From positions 1-50,374 of the forward strand of contig NZ_JXQQ01000054.1 in assembly GCF_000834655.1 (NCBI RefSeq): DNA of 50,374 nucleotides, read 5' to 3'. Both the position numbers and the translations under genes were made by a program. Below the pieces are notes generated by a model. That model was not told where the DNA came from. It saw only the letters and a list, made by a program, of their open reading frames with translations, and searched no databases. This DNA is from Variovorax paradoxus. GTDB taxonomy: Bacteria > Pseudomonadota > Gammaproteobacteria > Burkholderiales > Burkholderiaceae_C. Positions 1 through 8,897 of this stretch are shown one piece after another; position 1 is the stretch's first letter, and each line of letters opens with the position of its first letter.

Positions 1-30
1 AGGGACGCAGACAGCAGGGTCGCCTTTCTT

Positions 31-113
31 TTGCCTACGTTTCTTTGGCGAAGCAAAGAAAAGTAGGTCGGCCGCCGGGCCGAGACCCGGCCTCGGGAAG
101 AAAAAGTTTCCCG
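31..113. repeat. Palindromic intergenic repeat downstream of glgB
   Basis: Positions 34-67 hold an inverted repeat with arms CCTACGTTTCTTTG and CAAAGAAAAGTAGG (13 of 14 pairs) around a 6-base loop. Two shorter hairpins follow: GCCGGG/CCCGGC at 74-91 and CGGGAA/TTCCCG at 94-113. The cluster lies between the end of glgB and the window edge, so it could act as a transcription terminator or mRNA-stabilising REP-like element. I recall very similar sequence as a dispersed repeat in Burkholderiales and Xanthomonadales, but copy number cannot be checked here. Confidence 0.6.
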
Positions 114-119
114 AACCCA

Positions 120-2294
120 TCAAGCCAACACCCACATCACAGTACCCAACGGCGGCAAGCTGACAGAAACCGAATCCGCCTTCCCATGCCAGGCAACAGG
201 CGAACTCTCGACGATCCCATTCCCCACCCCACTCCCGCCATACACCGCCCCATCCGTATTGACGATCTCCCGATAAGCCCCCCCAACAGGAACACCAAGT
301 CGATACGAATGCCGAGGCAACGGCGTGAAGTTGCACGCCACCACCACGAACGCGCCGTCGCGCGCACGACGAACAAAGGCAAACACCGACTGGTCCGAAT
401 CGTCATGCACGATCCACTCGAACCCTCCGGCATCGTTGTCCAGCTCATGCAGCGCAGGAAAATGCCGGTACACATTGTTCAAATCACGCACCAGCCGCCG
501 CACCCCCTGGTGCGACGCATGCTCCAGCAGGTGCCAGTCGAGACTCCGGTCCGCATTCCACTCGGCCACCTGCGCGAACTCGCCCCCCATGAACAGCAGC
601 TTCTTCCCCGGATACCCCCAGAGGTAGCCGTACAGGTTGCGCAGCCCGGCGAACTTTTGCCACTCGTCGCCCGGCATGCGCCCGATCATCGAACCCTTGC
701 CGTGCACCACCTCGTCGTGCGAGAGCGGCAGCACGAAGTTCTCGGTGTGCGCGTACATCAACCCGAAGGTGATCTGCTGGTGATGGTGCTTGCGGTAGAC
801 CGGGTCGGTGCCCGCGTAGGCGAGCGTGTCGTTCATCCAGCCCATGTTCCACTTGTAGTGAAAGCCCAGCCCGCCGTTTTCCGGCGGTCGCGTCACGCCG
901 GGGAAGCTCGTCGATTCCTCGGCCAGCGTGACGGCCCCGGGCCGCTCGATGCCCACCACGCGGTTCATGCGGCGAAGGAAATCGATGGCTTCCAGGTTCT
1001 CGCGACCGCCCTGCGCATTCGGCACCCACTCGCCGGCCTTGCGGCTGTAGTCGCGGTACAGCATCGACGCCACCGCATCGACACGCAGGCCGTCGACGCC
1101 GTAGCGCTCCAGCCAGTACAGCGCATTGCCGACCAGGTAGTTGCGCACCTCCGTGCGCGCGAAGTTGAAGATCAGCGTCTGCCAGTCGTTGTGGAAGCCC
1201 TCGCGCGGATCGGCGTACTCGTACAGCGCCGTGCCGTCGAAGTTGCCCAGGCCGTGCGCGTCGGTCGGGAAGTGCGCGGGCACCCAGTCGAGGATCACCC
1301 CCAGCCCCGCGGCATGCGCGGACTCCACGAAATGGCGGAAGTCGCCGGGCGTTCCGAAGCGCGAGGTCGGTGCGTAAAGGCCGATTGGCTGGTAGCCCCA
1401 CGATCCGTCGAAGGGGTGCTCGCTGACCGGCAGCAGCTCGATGTGCGTGAAGCCCATGTCGCGCGCATAGGGCACCAGCGTGTCGGCCAGCTCGCGGTAG
1501 TCGAGCCACTCGTGGCCGTTGTTCTTGCGGCGCCACGAGCCCAGGTGCACTTCGTAGATGCTGATCGGCGCATGGCGCTCGTTGGCCTCGGCGCGCCCCT
1601 CGGGCATCTTCACCGCGGCCGGCAGCGGGGCCACCACGCAGGCGGTTTCGGGCCGCAGGCGCGCGGAGAACGCGAACGGGTCGGCCTTGCGCAGCACCTC
1701 GCCGTGCGCCGAGAGAATTTCGAATTGGTAGCTGTCGCCGGTCGCCACGTGCGGCGCGAAGATCTCCCACACGCCGCACTCGCGGCGCAGCCGCATCATG
1801 TGGCGCCGGCCGTCCCAGTTGTTGAAGTCGCCGACCACCGACACCCGCCGCGCATTCGGCGCCCAGACCGCGAAGGCCACGCCCTTGACGCCGTCGATCT
1901 CGCGCAGGTGCGCGCCCAGCCGCTCCCAAGGGCGCAGGTGCGTGCCCTCGGCCAGCAGCCACACGTCGGTCTCGCCGAGCACGAACGGAAAACGGTACGG
2001 GTCTTCCAGCCGCGAGGTGTGCGAGTCCCATTCGACCTGGAATGAGTAGCCCAGGCGCGCCTCCGCGGCCGGCACCAGGCCGCTGAACAGGTCGGAGTCT
2101 TCCTGCCGCGTGAGCATCGCCAGCGGCCAGCCGGTGCGCGAATGCATCACCGCCACGCTCCGAGCGCCGGGCATCAGCGCACGCACTTCGAGCCCCTCGC
2201 GCGTTTCGTGCGGCCCGAGCACGGCGAACGGGTCGCCATGTTCGGCGCGCATCAGGGCGCGGACTTCGGAAGCGGGCAGGGCGTTCGGTGGCAT
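120..2294 (-). CDS. glgB: 1,4-alpha-glucan branching enzyme GlgB
   Basis: This enzyme cuts alpha-1,4 glucan chains and re-attaches them through alpha-1,6 bonds during glycogen synthesis in the cytoplasm. The 724-residue product matches the usual length. An N-terminal early-set/CBM48 region contains AVWAPNARRVSVVGDFNNWD, and a GH13 barrel follows. The nucleophile is Asp406 in GLRVDAV, the acid/base is Glu459 in LAEES, and the third acidic residue is Asp527 in SHDE, within one residue of the E. coli numbering. The ATG at 2294 gives the start MPPNALPASE. It lies 5 bp after the stop of the upstream GH13 gene, so the two are probably co-transcribed. Confidence 0.96.
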   Translation of the reverse strand: MPPNALPASEVRALMRAEHGDPFAVLGPHETREGLEVRALMPGARSVAVMHSRTGWPLAMLTRQEDSDLFSGLVPAAEARLGYSFQVEWDSHTSRLEDPYRFPFVLGETDVWLLAEGTHLRPWERLGAHLREIDGVKGVAFAVWAPNARRVSVVGDFNNWDGRRHMMRLRRECGVWEIFAPHVATGDSYQFEILSAHGEVLRKADPFAFSARLRPETACVVAPLPAAVKMPEGRAEANERHAPISIYEVHLGSWRRKNNGHEWLDYRELADTLVPYARDMGFTHIELLPVSEHPFDGSWGYQPIGLYAPTSRFGTPGDFRHFVESAHAAGLGVILDWVPAHFPTDAHGLGNFDGTALYEYADPREGFHNDWQTLIFNFARTEVRNYLVGNALYWLERYGVDGLRVDAVASMLYRDYSRKAGEWVPNAQGGRENLEAIDFLRRMNRVVGIERPGAVTLAEESTSFPGVTRPPENGGLGFHYKWNMGWMNDTLAYAGTDPVYRKHHHQQITFGLMYAHTENFVLPLSHDEVVHGKGSMIGRMPGDEWQKFAGLRNLYGYLWGYPGKKLLFMGGEFAQVAEWNADRSLDWHLLEHASHQGVRRLVRDLNNVYRHFPALHELDNDAGGFEWIVHDDSDQSVFAFVRRARDGAFVVVACNFTPLPRHSYRLGVPVGGAYREIVNTDGAVYGGSGVGNGIVESSPVAWHGKADSVSVSLPPLGTVMWVLA

Positions 2295-2299
2295 GGTGA

Positions 2300-3994
2300 T
2301 CAGCTTTGTCCTTCTTCGTGGGCGGATGTTCCGAAAAAGACGCCGTAGGGCGCCAGTGCCAGCATGCGCTTTTGGCCATCGCCCTGCACGGCGGCGGTGC
2401 CTGCCAGCGGATGGCCAGGCAGCGGCACCAGCGCCTCGCGCAACGGGATCGACACGGGCTCGCTGCCCAGATTGAAGACCGCCTGCAGCGACCGGCTCCC
2501 GTCGCGCCGCTCGAACCGCAGCACGGGCTCGGGCGCGTCGAAGAACACGATGCTGCCCGTGCGCAGCAGCGGCTGCGTGCGGCGCCAGTGCAGCAGGGCG
2601 CGGCTGAAGGCCAGCATCGAACCCGGTTCGTCGGCCTGGTTGTCGATGGCCAGCGGCAAGTGGGGGCCGTACACCGGCAGCCAAGGCGTGCCGGTGGTGA
2701 AGCCGCCGTGCGGCGCATCGGCCTGCCACGGCATCGGCGTGCGGCAGCCGTCGCGCCCCTTGAACTCGGGCCAGAAGGCGCGGCCATAGGGGTCCTGCAG
2801 CAGCTCGAAGGGCACCTCGGCTTCTGGCAGGCCGAGCTCTTCGCCCTGGTAGATGCTGGCGCTGCCGCGCAGCGCAAGCAGCACGGTGAGCCAGAGCCGG
2901 TCGCGCCGCGTGTCGGACGCCTTGCCGTCGCTCCAGCGCGTGGCCACGCGCGGCACGTCGTGGTTCGACACTGCCCAGCAGCCCCAGCCGCGCGTGGGCG
3001 CGAGCGCCAGGTCGAGCGCCTCGACCTGGTGGCGCAGGTGCGCTGCGCTGTGGTCCGCGGTCAGCAGGCTGAAGCTGTAGGCCAGGTGCAGGCGCTTGCC
3101 CAGCTCGGTGTACTGCGCCATGACGGGCGGGGCGTTCTCGTCGCCGACCTCGCCCAGCGCGACCGCGCCGTAGCCGTCGAGCAGCCGGCGCAGGTTCTCG
3201 AGGAAGGCCAGGTTCTCGGTCTGGCTCTTGTCGTACAGGTGCTGCTGCATCGCATAGGGGTTGTCGGCGCGCACGGTGCTGACCTCGTCGATCGACGCGA
3301 GCGATGCCGGCGGGTTGTCGCGCAGCAGCGCGTCGTGGAACTGGTGGTTGCAGGCGTCGAAGCGGAAGCCGTCCACGCCGCGTTCGCACCAGAAGCGCAC
3401 CTCGCCGAGCAGGGCCTCCTGCACGGCGGCGCAATGGAAGTTGAGGTCGGGCTGTTCGGCGAGAAAGCTGTGCAGGTAGTACTGCCGCCGGCGCGAATCC
3501 CACTGCCACGCCGAGCCGCCGAAGACCGAGAGCCAGTTGGTGGGCGGCGTGCCGTCGGGCTTGGGGTCGGCCCAGACGTACCAGTCGGCCTTGGGGTTGT
3601 CGCGACTCGATCGGCTTTCGGCGAACCACGCATGCTGGTCGGAGGTGTGCGAGAGCACCTGGTCGATGATGAGCTTCAGGCCCAGCGCATGCATGCGCGC
3701 GAGCATCGCGTCGAAGTCGGCGAGCGTGCCGAAGAGCGGATCGACCGCGCGGTAGTCGGACACGTCGTAGCCGAAGTCCTTCATCGGCGAGCGGAAGAAG
3801 GGCGAGACCCAGACCGCATCGACGCCGAGGCTGGCCACGTGGTCGAGCCGGGCCGTGATGCCGGGCAGGTCGCCGATGCCGTCGCCGTTGCTGTCCATGA
3901 AGCTGCGCGGGTAGATCTGGTAGATCACCGCGCCGCGCCACCATTCGCCCTTGCTGCCGTTGGTGTTTTCGGTGCTGTCGATGCTGCTGCCCAT
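2300..3994 (-). CDS. GH13 alpha-glucosidase / alpha-amylase family enzyme
   Basis: This 564-residue glycoside hydrolase of the oligo-1,6-glucosidase/alpha-glucosidase group probably releases glucose from short malto- or isomalto-oligosaccharides. The start has the typical WWRGAVIYQIYPRSFMDSNG segment. Catalytic residues are the nucleophile Asp213 (GFRFDA), the acid/base Glu282 (LGEVGDE) and Asp346 (SNHDVPR). There is no signal peptide, so it is expected in the cytoplasm. It is the first gene of a pair with glgB, which suggests a role in glycogen or maltodextrin turnover. A trehalose- or sucrose-active member cannot be excluded from sequence alone. Confidence 0.88.
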   Translation of the reverse strand: MGSSIDSTENTNGSKGEWWRGAVIYQIYPRSFMDSNGDGIGDLPGITARLDHVASLGVDAVWVSPFFRSPMKDFGYDVSDYRAVDPLFGTLADFDAMLARMHALGLKLIIDQVLSHTSDQHAWFAESRSSRDNPKADWYVWADPKPDGTPPTNWLSVFGGSAWQWDSRRRQYYLHSFLAEQPDLNFHCAAVQEALLGEVRFWCERGVDGFRFDACNHQFHDALLRDNPPASLASIDEVSTVRADNPYAMQQHLYDKSQTENLAFLENLRRLLDGYGAVALGEVGDENAPPVMAQYTELGKRLHLAYSFSLLTADHSAAHLRHQVEALDLALAPTRGWGCWAVSNHDVPRVATRWSDGKASDTRRDRLWLTVLLALRGSASIYQGEELGLPEAEVPFELLQDPYGRAFWPEFKGRDGCRTPMPWQADAPHGGFTTGTPWLPVYGPHLPLAIDNQADEPGSMLAFSRALLHWRRTQPLLRTGSIVFFDAPEPVLRFERRDGSRSLQAVFNLGSEPVSIPLREALVPLPGHPLAGTAAVQGDGQKRMLALAPYGVFFGTSAHEEGQS

Positions 3995-4125
3995 GCCTGC
4001 CCCTGTGGTCGAAATTCATTGTGGCATGCGAGATTCGGGCCAGTCGCACGCGCTTGCGGAGGGCTGTGCGCGATTCGGCAGGCCGCGAAGCTTTCTACAC
4101 TGGGCGCTGTTTCCGGCTCCTCCCA

Positions 4126-5577
4126 ATGACATCAGACTCCGTTTCCTCCCTCGCTGCGCTCGAGGCGCGGCTCGCCCAGGACCTCGACTACCTCGGCTGG
4201 CCCGGCCGCCAGTGGATGCCCGTGCGGCAGAACGACGGCCAGGCGCTGCTCGACGTGGCCGTCATCGGCGGCGGGCAGGCCGGCCTCGCCGCCTCGGTGG
4301 CACTGGCGCAGCAGGGCATCCGCGCCGTGGTGTTCGACCGCTCGCCGGCCGGCCGCGAAGGCCCCTGGGCCACCACCGCGCGCATGGAAACGCTGCGCTC
4401 ACCCAAGGAGCTCACCGGCCCCGCGCTGGGCCTGCCGTCGCTCACCTTCCGCGCGTGGTTCGAGGCGCAGTTCGGCCGGGAGGTATGGGCGGCGATGGAC
4501 AAGATCCCGCGCCTGCAGTGGATGGACTACCTCGCCTGGTACCGCCGCGTGATGAACGTCGACGTGCGCAACGACACCGCGGTCACCCGCATCCAGCCGC
4601 TGCCCGATGGCACGGCGGTGCGTCTCGACCTGCGCACGCCGGCCGGCGACCGCAGCGTGCTCGCGCGCCGCGTCGTGCTGGCCACCGGTCGCGACGGTCT
4701 TGGCGGGCCAGCGGTTCCGGCGTTCGTCGATGAGCTGCCGCGTTCGCAATGGGCGCACTCGTCCGACGAGATGGATTACGGCCAACTCGCGGGCCGGCGC
4801 GTCGGCGTGGTCGGCGCGGGTTCTTCGGCAATGGACAGCGCCGCCACCGCGCTGGAAGCCGGCGCGCGCAGCGTCGAGCTGCTGATCCGCCGCCCGGACC
4901 TGCCGCGCGTCAACAAGGGCAAGGGTGCCGGCGTGCCGGGCCTCACGCAGGGGCACTTCGACCTGTCGGACGAGCGCAAGTGGCGCATCCGCCACTACAT
5001 CAACGTGGCGAACGTGCCGCCGCCGCATGGCAGCACGCTGCGGGTGTCGGCATTTCCGAATGCGTTCTTCAACTTCGGCTGCCCGATCCTTTCGGTCGCG
5101 CCGCAGGGCGAGTCGATGCGCGTATCGACGCCCAAGGGCGATTTCGAGTTCGACTTCCTCATCGTCTCGACCGGCTTCAAGGTCGACTGGCCGAACCGCC
5201 CCGAATTCGATGGCATCGCCCCCCACATCCGCACGTGGAAAGACCGCTTCGTGCCCAGGGCCGGCGACGATGACCAGGAGCTGGCCGATTCGCCCGACCT
5301 CGGGCCGGTCTTCGAATTCCAGCCGCGCGTGCCGGGCGAGTGCCCGGGGCTCGAACGCATCCATTGCTTCTGCTATCCGGCGGCGCTCTCGCACGGCACG
5401 GTGTCGGGCGACATCCCCGCGATCAGCGACGGTGCCAAGCGCCTCGCGAGCGGCATCGCGAGCCTGTTCTACCGCGAGGATTTCGACCACCACTTCGCCA
5501 ACCTCGAGGCCTACAGCGAGCCCGAACTGTTCGGCGACGAGTGGGTGCCCGCGCCGCCGCCCGGCGAACGCGGCTGA
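4126..5577 (+). CDS. FAD/NAD(P)-binding oxidoreductase (flavin monooxygenase-like)
   Basis: The 483-residue flavoprotein has an FAD-binding Rossmann motif (VAVIGGGQAGLAAS, about residues 45-58) and a second dinucleotide motif (VGVVGAGSSAMDSAA, about residues 226-240). This is the arrangement of FMO/BVMO-like two-Rossmann enzymes that use NAD(P)H. The ATG at 4126 was chosen because homology begins shortly after it and the upstream extension in the same frame is Arg-rich and unlike protein. It is divergent from the GH13 gene across 131 bp, and two AhpD-like genes follow after 23 bp. The substrate is unknown; context suggests oxidation of a small organic compound with linked peroxide handling. 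Confidence 0.8.
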   Translation: MTSDSVSSLAALEARLAQDLDYLGWPGRQWMPVRQNDGQALLDVAVIGGGQAGLAASVALAQQGIRAVVFDRSPAGREGPWATTARMETLRSPKELTGPALGLPSLTFRAWFEAQFGREVWAAMDKIPRLQWMDYLAWYRRVMNVDVRNDTAVTRIQPLPDGTAVRLDLRTPAGDRSVLARRVVLATGRDGLGGPAVPAFVDELPRSQWAHSSDEMDYGQLAGRRVGVVGAGSSAMDSAATALEAGARSVELLIRRPDLPRVNKGKGAGVPGLTQGHFDLSDERKWRIRHYINVANVPPPHGSTLRVSAFPNAFFNFGCPILSVAPQGESMRVSTPKGDFEFDFLIVSTGFKVDWPNRPEFDGIAPHIRTWKDRFVPRAGDDDQELADSPDLGPVFEFQPRVPGECPGLERIHCFCYPAALSHGTVSGDIPAISDGAKRLASGIASLFYREDFDHHFANLEAYSEPELFGDEWVPAPPPGERG

Positions 5578-5600
5578 ACCTTCTTCTTCAAGGACCCCGC

Positions 5601-6128
5601 ATGACGAATCTTTCCGTGGCGCTGCCGGCCATCGACGTGGTCGATGACGCCGTGCCCCTCGCGCCGAACCAGCCGACCTGGGCATTGCGCCAGCAGCGCG
5701 ACAAGGTGGTGGCCGCCACCCAGAGCAGCCACGACGCGATGTTCTCGCACGCCGTCGAAGGCCTGACCCGCACCGACCGCCTCTTGGTCGCGCTGCATGC
5801 CTGCCGCGTCTCGAACGCGCCGAGCCTCGCCGCGCACTACCGCGAGGAACTGGCCGCCGACAACGCCGACGCCGCGGTGGCCGATGCGGTGGAGCGCGGC
5901 GACATCGCCTCGCTCGCCGACGCGCGACTGCGTGCGATGCTCGACTTCGCCGGCAAGCTCATCGCGCGCCCGATCGAGGGCGACCGCGCCGCCATTCAGG
6001 CGCTGGCGGCGCACGGGCTGTCGACGCCCGCGCTGGTGGCGTTGAGCCAGCTGATCGCTTTTCTCTCGTACCAGGTGCGCGTCGTCGCGGGGCTCAAGGC
6101 GCTGGCCGCCGCGGAGGCTTCGGCATGA
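5601..6128 (+). CDS. CMD domain protein (Avi_7170-like)
   Basis: The product is 175 residues long and all-helical in style, with the carboxymuconolactone decarboxylase/AhpD-like fold suggested by LLVALHACRVSNAPSLAAHY and a C-terminal helix pair. It has no CxxC pair at the position used by true AhpD, so it may be the non-catalytic or differently catalytic member of the pair. The ATG at 5601 was chosen because the longer open frame upstream lies over the flavoprotein gene. Its stop overlaps the start of the next gene by 4 bases (ATGA), as expected for a coupled pair. I recall a CMD/alkylhydroperoxidase pair of this kind (Avi_7170 and Avi_7169 families). Confidence 0.75.
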   Translation: MTNLSVALPAIDVVDDAVPLAPNQPTWALRQQRDKVVAATQSSHDAMFSHAVEGLTRTDRLLVALHACRVSNAPSLAAHYREELAADNADAAVADAVERGDIASLADARLRAMLDFAGKLIARPIEGDRAAIQALAAHGLSTPALVALSQLIAFLSYQVRVVAGLKALAAAEASA

Positions 6129-6718
6129 CGGCGCCGATCCGCATCCGGGGCTTCACCAACGAGGTACTGAAGTGGAAGCCGTGGCTCGACACGGTGAACG
6201 TCGACACCGCCACGCCGGCCCAGCTGGCCGCGCTGGACGAGATGAGCCCGCAGGCGCGCACCTCGCCGTACTTCCTGGTGCTCGCGCACCAGCCCGAGAT
6301 ATTGCTGCAGCGCTCCATCGCCTTCAACGCGATCATGTTCGCGCCCGGCGGCATGCCGCGCGCCGAGCGCGAGCTGGGAGCCACGGTGGAGTCGCGCGTC
6401 AACGGCTGCGTTTACTGCGCGTCGGTGCATGCGCAGCGCTTCGAGCAACTGGCCAAGCGCAGCGACGTGATCGAGCAGGTGTTCGAGGCGCCCGCATCGG
6501 CTGGCACCACGCCGCGCGAGAAGGCCATCGTCGAGTTCTCGATCAAGCTCGGTGCCGAGCCGGACACGGTGTCGGCTGAGGACGTCCGCGCGCTGAAGGC
6601 GGTGGGGCTGGGCGAGCTGGAAATCCTCGACCTGATCCATTCGGTGGCACTGTTCGCCTGGGCCAACCGGCTGATGCTCAACCTGGGAGAGCCGGTCTTT
6701 CCCGCGGACGGGTCATAG
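6125..6718 (+). CDS. Alkylhydroperoxidase (AhpD-like) domain protein (Avi_7169-like)
   Basis: The 197-residue CMD/AhpD-family protein carries the redox motif CVYCASVH, with Cys95, Cys98 and His102, which is the thiol pair and proton relay of AhpD-type peroxidases. It probably reduces peroxides or acts on a small metabolite together with its partner at 5601-6128, with which it overlaps by 4 bases. A flavoprotein upstream, which could generate peroxide or peroxy intermediates, fits a detoxifying role. The 3' end overlaps the convergent gene at 6713 by 6 bp. Confidence 0.8.
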   Translation: MTAPIRIRGFTNEVLKWKPWLDTVNVDTATPAQLAALDEMSPQARTSPYFLVLAHQPEILLQRSIAFNAIMFAPGGMPRAERELGATVESRVNGCVYCASVHAQRFEQLAKRSDVIEQVFEAPASAGTTPREKAIVEFSIKLGAEPDTVSAEDVRALKAVGLGELEILDLIHSVALFAWANRLMLNLGEPVFPADGS

Positions 6719-7786
6719 GCGCGCGAGCAGGCCTGCGACGGTTTCGCTCTCGAGGCCCAGCGGCGCGAGCAGGTCGTTCTGCGCGCGGAAATCGATGCCG
6801 TTGACCAGCGAGGCGGCATCCACGATGGTGCGCGTCGCGGGCGTGGGCACGCCGGCGATCTCCCCCAGCGCCTCCACGAAGGCAAGGCCGTAGGGCATGT
6901 CTTCGGTCACGTAGCGGGTGTCGGTGCGCACCGGCCCGGGCGGACCGCCGCGCTTGGCATGCAGTTCGGCCGCGATGTCTTCGAGCCGCGCCGATGCGGT
7001 GCCGAACGAGCGCGCGAAGTGTTCCTCGATGGGGCCGAGCGCAATGCCGAAGGCCTCTGCAACGGCCCGCCGCTCCAGGTCCAGCGCCTCGATGGCGCGC
7101 GACACGCCGGGCGTCATGCAGTGGTACTGCGGCCAGTTCTCCGCGCGCTCGATGCGGGTCCAGTTGAAGACCGCGAGCGGGCCGTGGGACTGCGGGTTGA
7201 CGTTGGCGAGCGCGCTGGCGAGCACGCTGTCGTGCGGAAAAAAGCCGTTGCCGAACAGCGCGGCGCAAAGGGCGACGGCCTCACCGACGTTCGCGCCCGG
7301 AAGCGCCGACACGCCGACTGCCTTGCGCCGCGTCATCACCTTGACCTGCGTGCCCGATTCGCGGCGCGCGGTCAGCACCGTGGTGCCGAAGCTCGCAACG
7401 GTCACCTGCTTGCCGGCGCGCCGCGCGGCTTCGTGCAGGTAGAGCGACGACAGCGAGGCCATCGAGCTGACGATCACCGTCTGGCCGTCGCGAAGGGAGG
7501 GCAGGAGCGCGTCCATCACTGGTTTATGGCCGTTGACCGGCAGGGCGAGCAGCAGCACGTCCGAGGCGTGGCAAAGCTGCGCCGCGCTGTCGGCGACTTC
7601 GACCGTCACGGTGCAGGGCTGCACGCCGCCGGCTTCCAGCGGCTGGGTGCGCAGGGCCTCCGCGCCCTGTCCGCCCGGCGACCAGAGCGTGACGCCGTGG
7701 CCCGCCAGGCGCAGCCATGCGGCGCTGGCCAGCGCGATGGCGCCGGTGCCCGCGATGCCGACGCGGTACGTCGACGCGTCAATCAA
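6713..7786 (-). CDS. NAD/NADP octopine/nopaline dehydrogenase family protein
   Basis: The 357-residue dehydrogenase has an N-terminal Rossmann domain (VGIAGTGAIALASAAWL, from residue 9) and a C-terminal helical domain with the conserved segment NVNPQSHGPLAVFNW. This is the layout of octopine/nopaline (opine) dehydrogenases, which reductively join an amino acid to a 2-oxo acid or run the reverse. Ketopantoate reductases share the first domain but not the C-terminal signature. The only sensible start is TTG at 7786, which overlaps the end of the upstream Bug gene by 8 bp, so translation is probably coupled and weak. Pairing with a solute-binding protein suggests opine or related substrate catabolism. 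Confidence 0.78.
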   Translation of the reverse strand: MIDASTYRVGIAGTGAIALASAAWLRLAGHGVTLWSPGGQGAEALRTQPLEAGGVQPCTVTVEVADSAAQLCHASDVLLLALPVNGHKPVMDALLPSLRDGQTVIVSSMASLSSLYLHEAARRAGKQVTVASFGTTVLTARRESGTQVKVMTRRKAVGVSALPGANVGEAVALCAALFGNGFFPHDSVLASALANVNPQSHGPLAVFNWTRIERAENWPQYHCMTPGVSRAIEALDLERRAVAEAFGIALGPIEEHFARSFGTASARLEDIAAELHAKRGGPPGPVRTDTRYVTEDMPYGLAFVEALGEIAGVPTPATRTIVDAASLVNGIDFRAQNDLLAPLGLESETVAGLLARL

Positions 7787-8750
7787 CTTTGATACCGCCC
7801 TGTTTGATCACTTTTGCCCAGCGCTGGCTGTCCTCGGTCACCACCTTGCCGAGCGCCGCCGCATTGCCGCAGGTGTTGACCGCGCCCAGCTGGGCGAAGC
7901 GCTGCTTCGTCTCCGGCAGGTTGCACACCTCGACCAGCGCGGCGGAGAGCTTGTCGATGCTCGCGGCCGGCATGCGCGCCGGGGCCATCACGCCCACCCA
8001 CACCGGCACTTCCATGCCCGGCAGGCCCGTGGCCTCGCCGACGGTGGGCGCCGTGCCCATGCTGGGCAGCGCCGCGCGCGAGAAGGTGCCGAGCACGCGC
8101 GCCTTGCCGGTCGCGACCATGGGCTCGATCGAGGCGACGCTGGTGACGATCGTCGCCACCTGCCCGCCCAGCAGGTCGGTCAGCGCGGGTGCCGCGCCGC
8201 GGTAGGGCACATGCAGCAGGTTCACGCCGCTCGCCTGCGCGAGCAGCGCGCCCGTGAGGTGCGACACCGTGCCGTTGCCGGTCGAGGCGTAGGTGACCTG
8301 GCCGGGCCGCGCCTTGGCGTCGCGCAGCACGTCGGCGATGGTCTTGTAGGGGCTTTCGGCGCGCACGGAGAGCGTCATCGGCGTGTCGGCGACCAGCGCC
8401 ACGGGCACCAGCTCGTGCACCGGGTCGTAGGGGAGCTTGGCCTGCAGATGGGGGGCGATGGTGACCGCGCCGCCCGTGGCCAGCAGCACGGTGGCCCCGT
8501 CGGTCGCCTTGGCCACCGCGTCGGCGGCGACGATGCCCCCGGCGCCGGCCTTGTTGTCGATGATCACCGGCGTGCCGAGCTTGTCGGTGAGCTTGGCGCC
8601 CAGGTAGCGGGCAATGACGTCCTGCGCGCCGCCGGGGGCGAAGGGCACGACCATGCGCAGGGGCTTGTCGTTCTGCTGCGCCCAGAGGGGCGTGGCGGTG
8701 ACAAGGGCGGCGGCGAGGCCCAGGGCCAGGGGTTTCCAGAGCAGTTTCAT
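7779..8750 (-). CDS. Bug family tripartite tricarboxylate transporter substrate-binding protein
   Basis: This 323-residue periplasmic binding protein of the Bordetella uptake gene (Bug) family has a Sec signal peptide ending near residue 24 (ATPLWA, then QQND). The family signatures MVVPFAPGGAQDVIARYL and PVIIDNKAGAGG are present. Bug proteins bind carboxylates, amides or similar small ligands and are usually orphaned from the membrane subunits, as here. It is transcribed divergently from leuS across 147 bp, and the octopine-dehydrogenase-like gene follows with an 8-bp overlap, suggesting a two-gene uptake and metabolism unit. Confidence 0.92.
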   Translation of the reverse strand: MKLLWKPLALGLAAALVTATPLWAQQNDKPLRMVVPFAPGGAQDVIARYLGAKLTDKLGTPVIIDNKAGAGGIVAADAVAKATDGATVLLATGGAVTIAPHLQAKLPYDPVHELVPVALVADTPMTLSVRAESPYKTIADVLRDAKARPGQVTYASTGNGTVSHLTGALLAQASGVNLLHVPYRGAAPALTDLLGGQVATIVTSVASIEPMVATGKARVLGTFSRAALPSMGTAPTVGEATGLPGMEVPVWVGVMAPARMPAASIDKLSAALVEVCNLPETKQRFAQLGAVNTCGNAAALGKVVTEDSQRWAKVIKQGGIKVD

Positions 8751-8897
8751 GGCGTTCAGGCAGTACGAAAGCAGACGTTACGCAGGCAACTTGCAGGTTG
8801 CGTGCCCCAAGTCTAGGGTCTGCCGCGCGGAGGGCATCGGCCGGGCGCGATAATCCGCCTTCCCCGGCCAGCCCGCGCCGGGCCTTGCCGAAACGCT

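Noticed and set aside
45..2045. 666-codon plus-strand open frame opposite glgB
   Set aside because: The product is Arg/His/Val-rich with no domain, while the minus strand encodes GlgB with all catalytic residues. High GC content produces long antisense frames.
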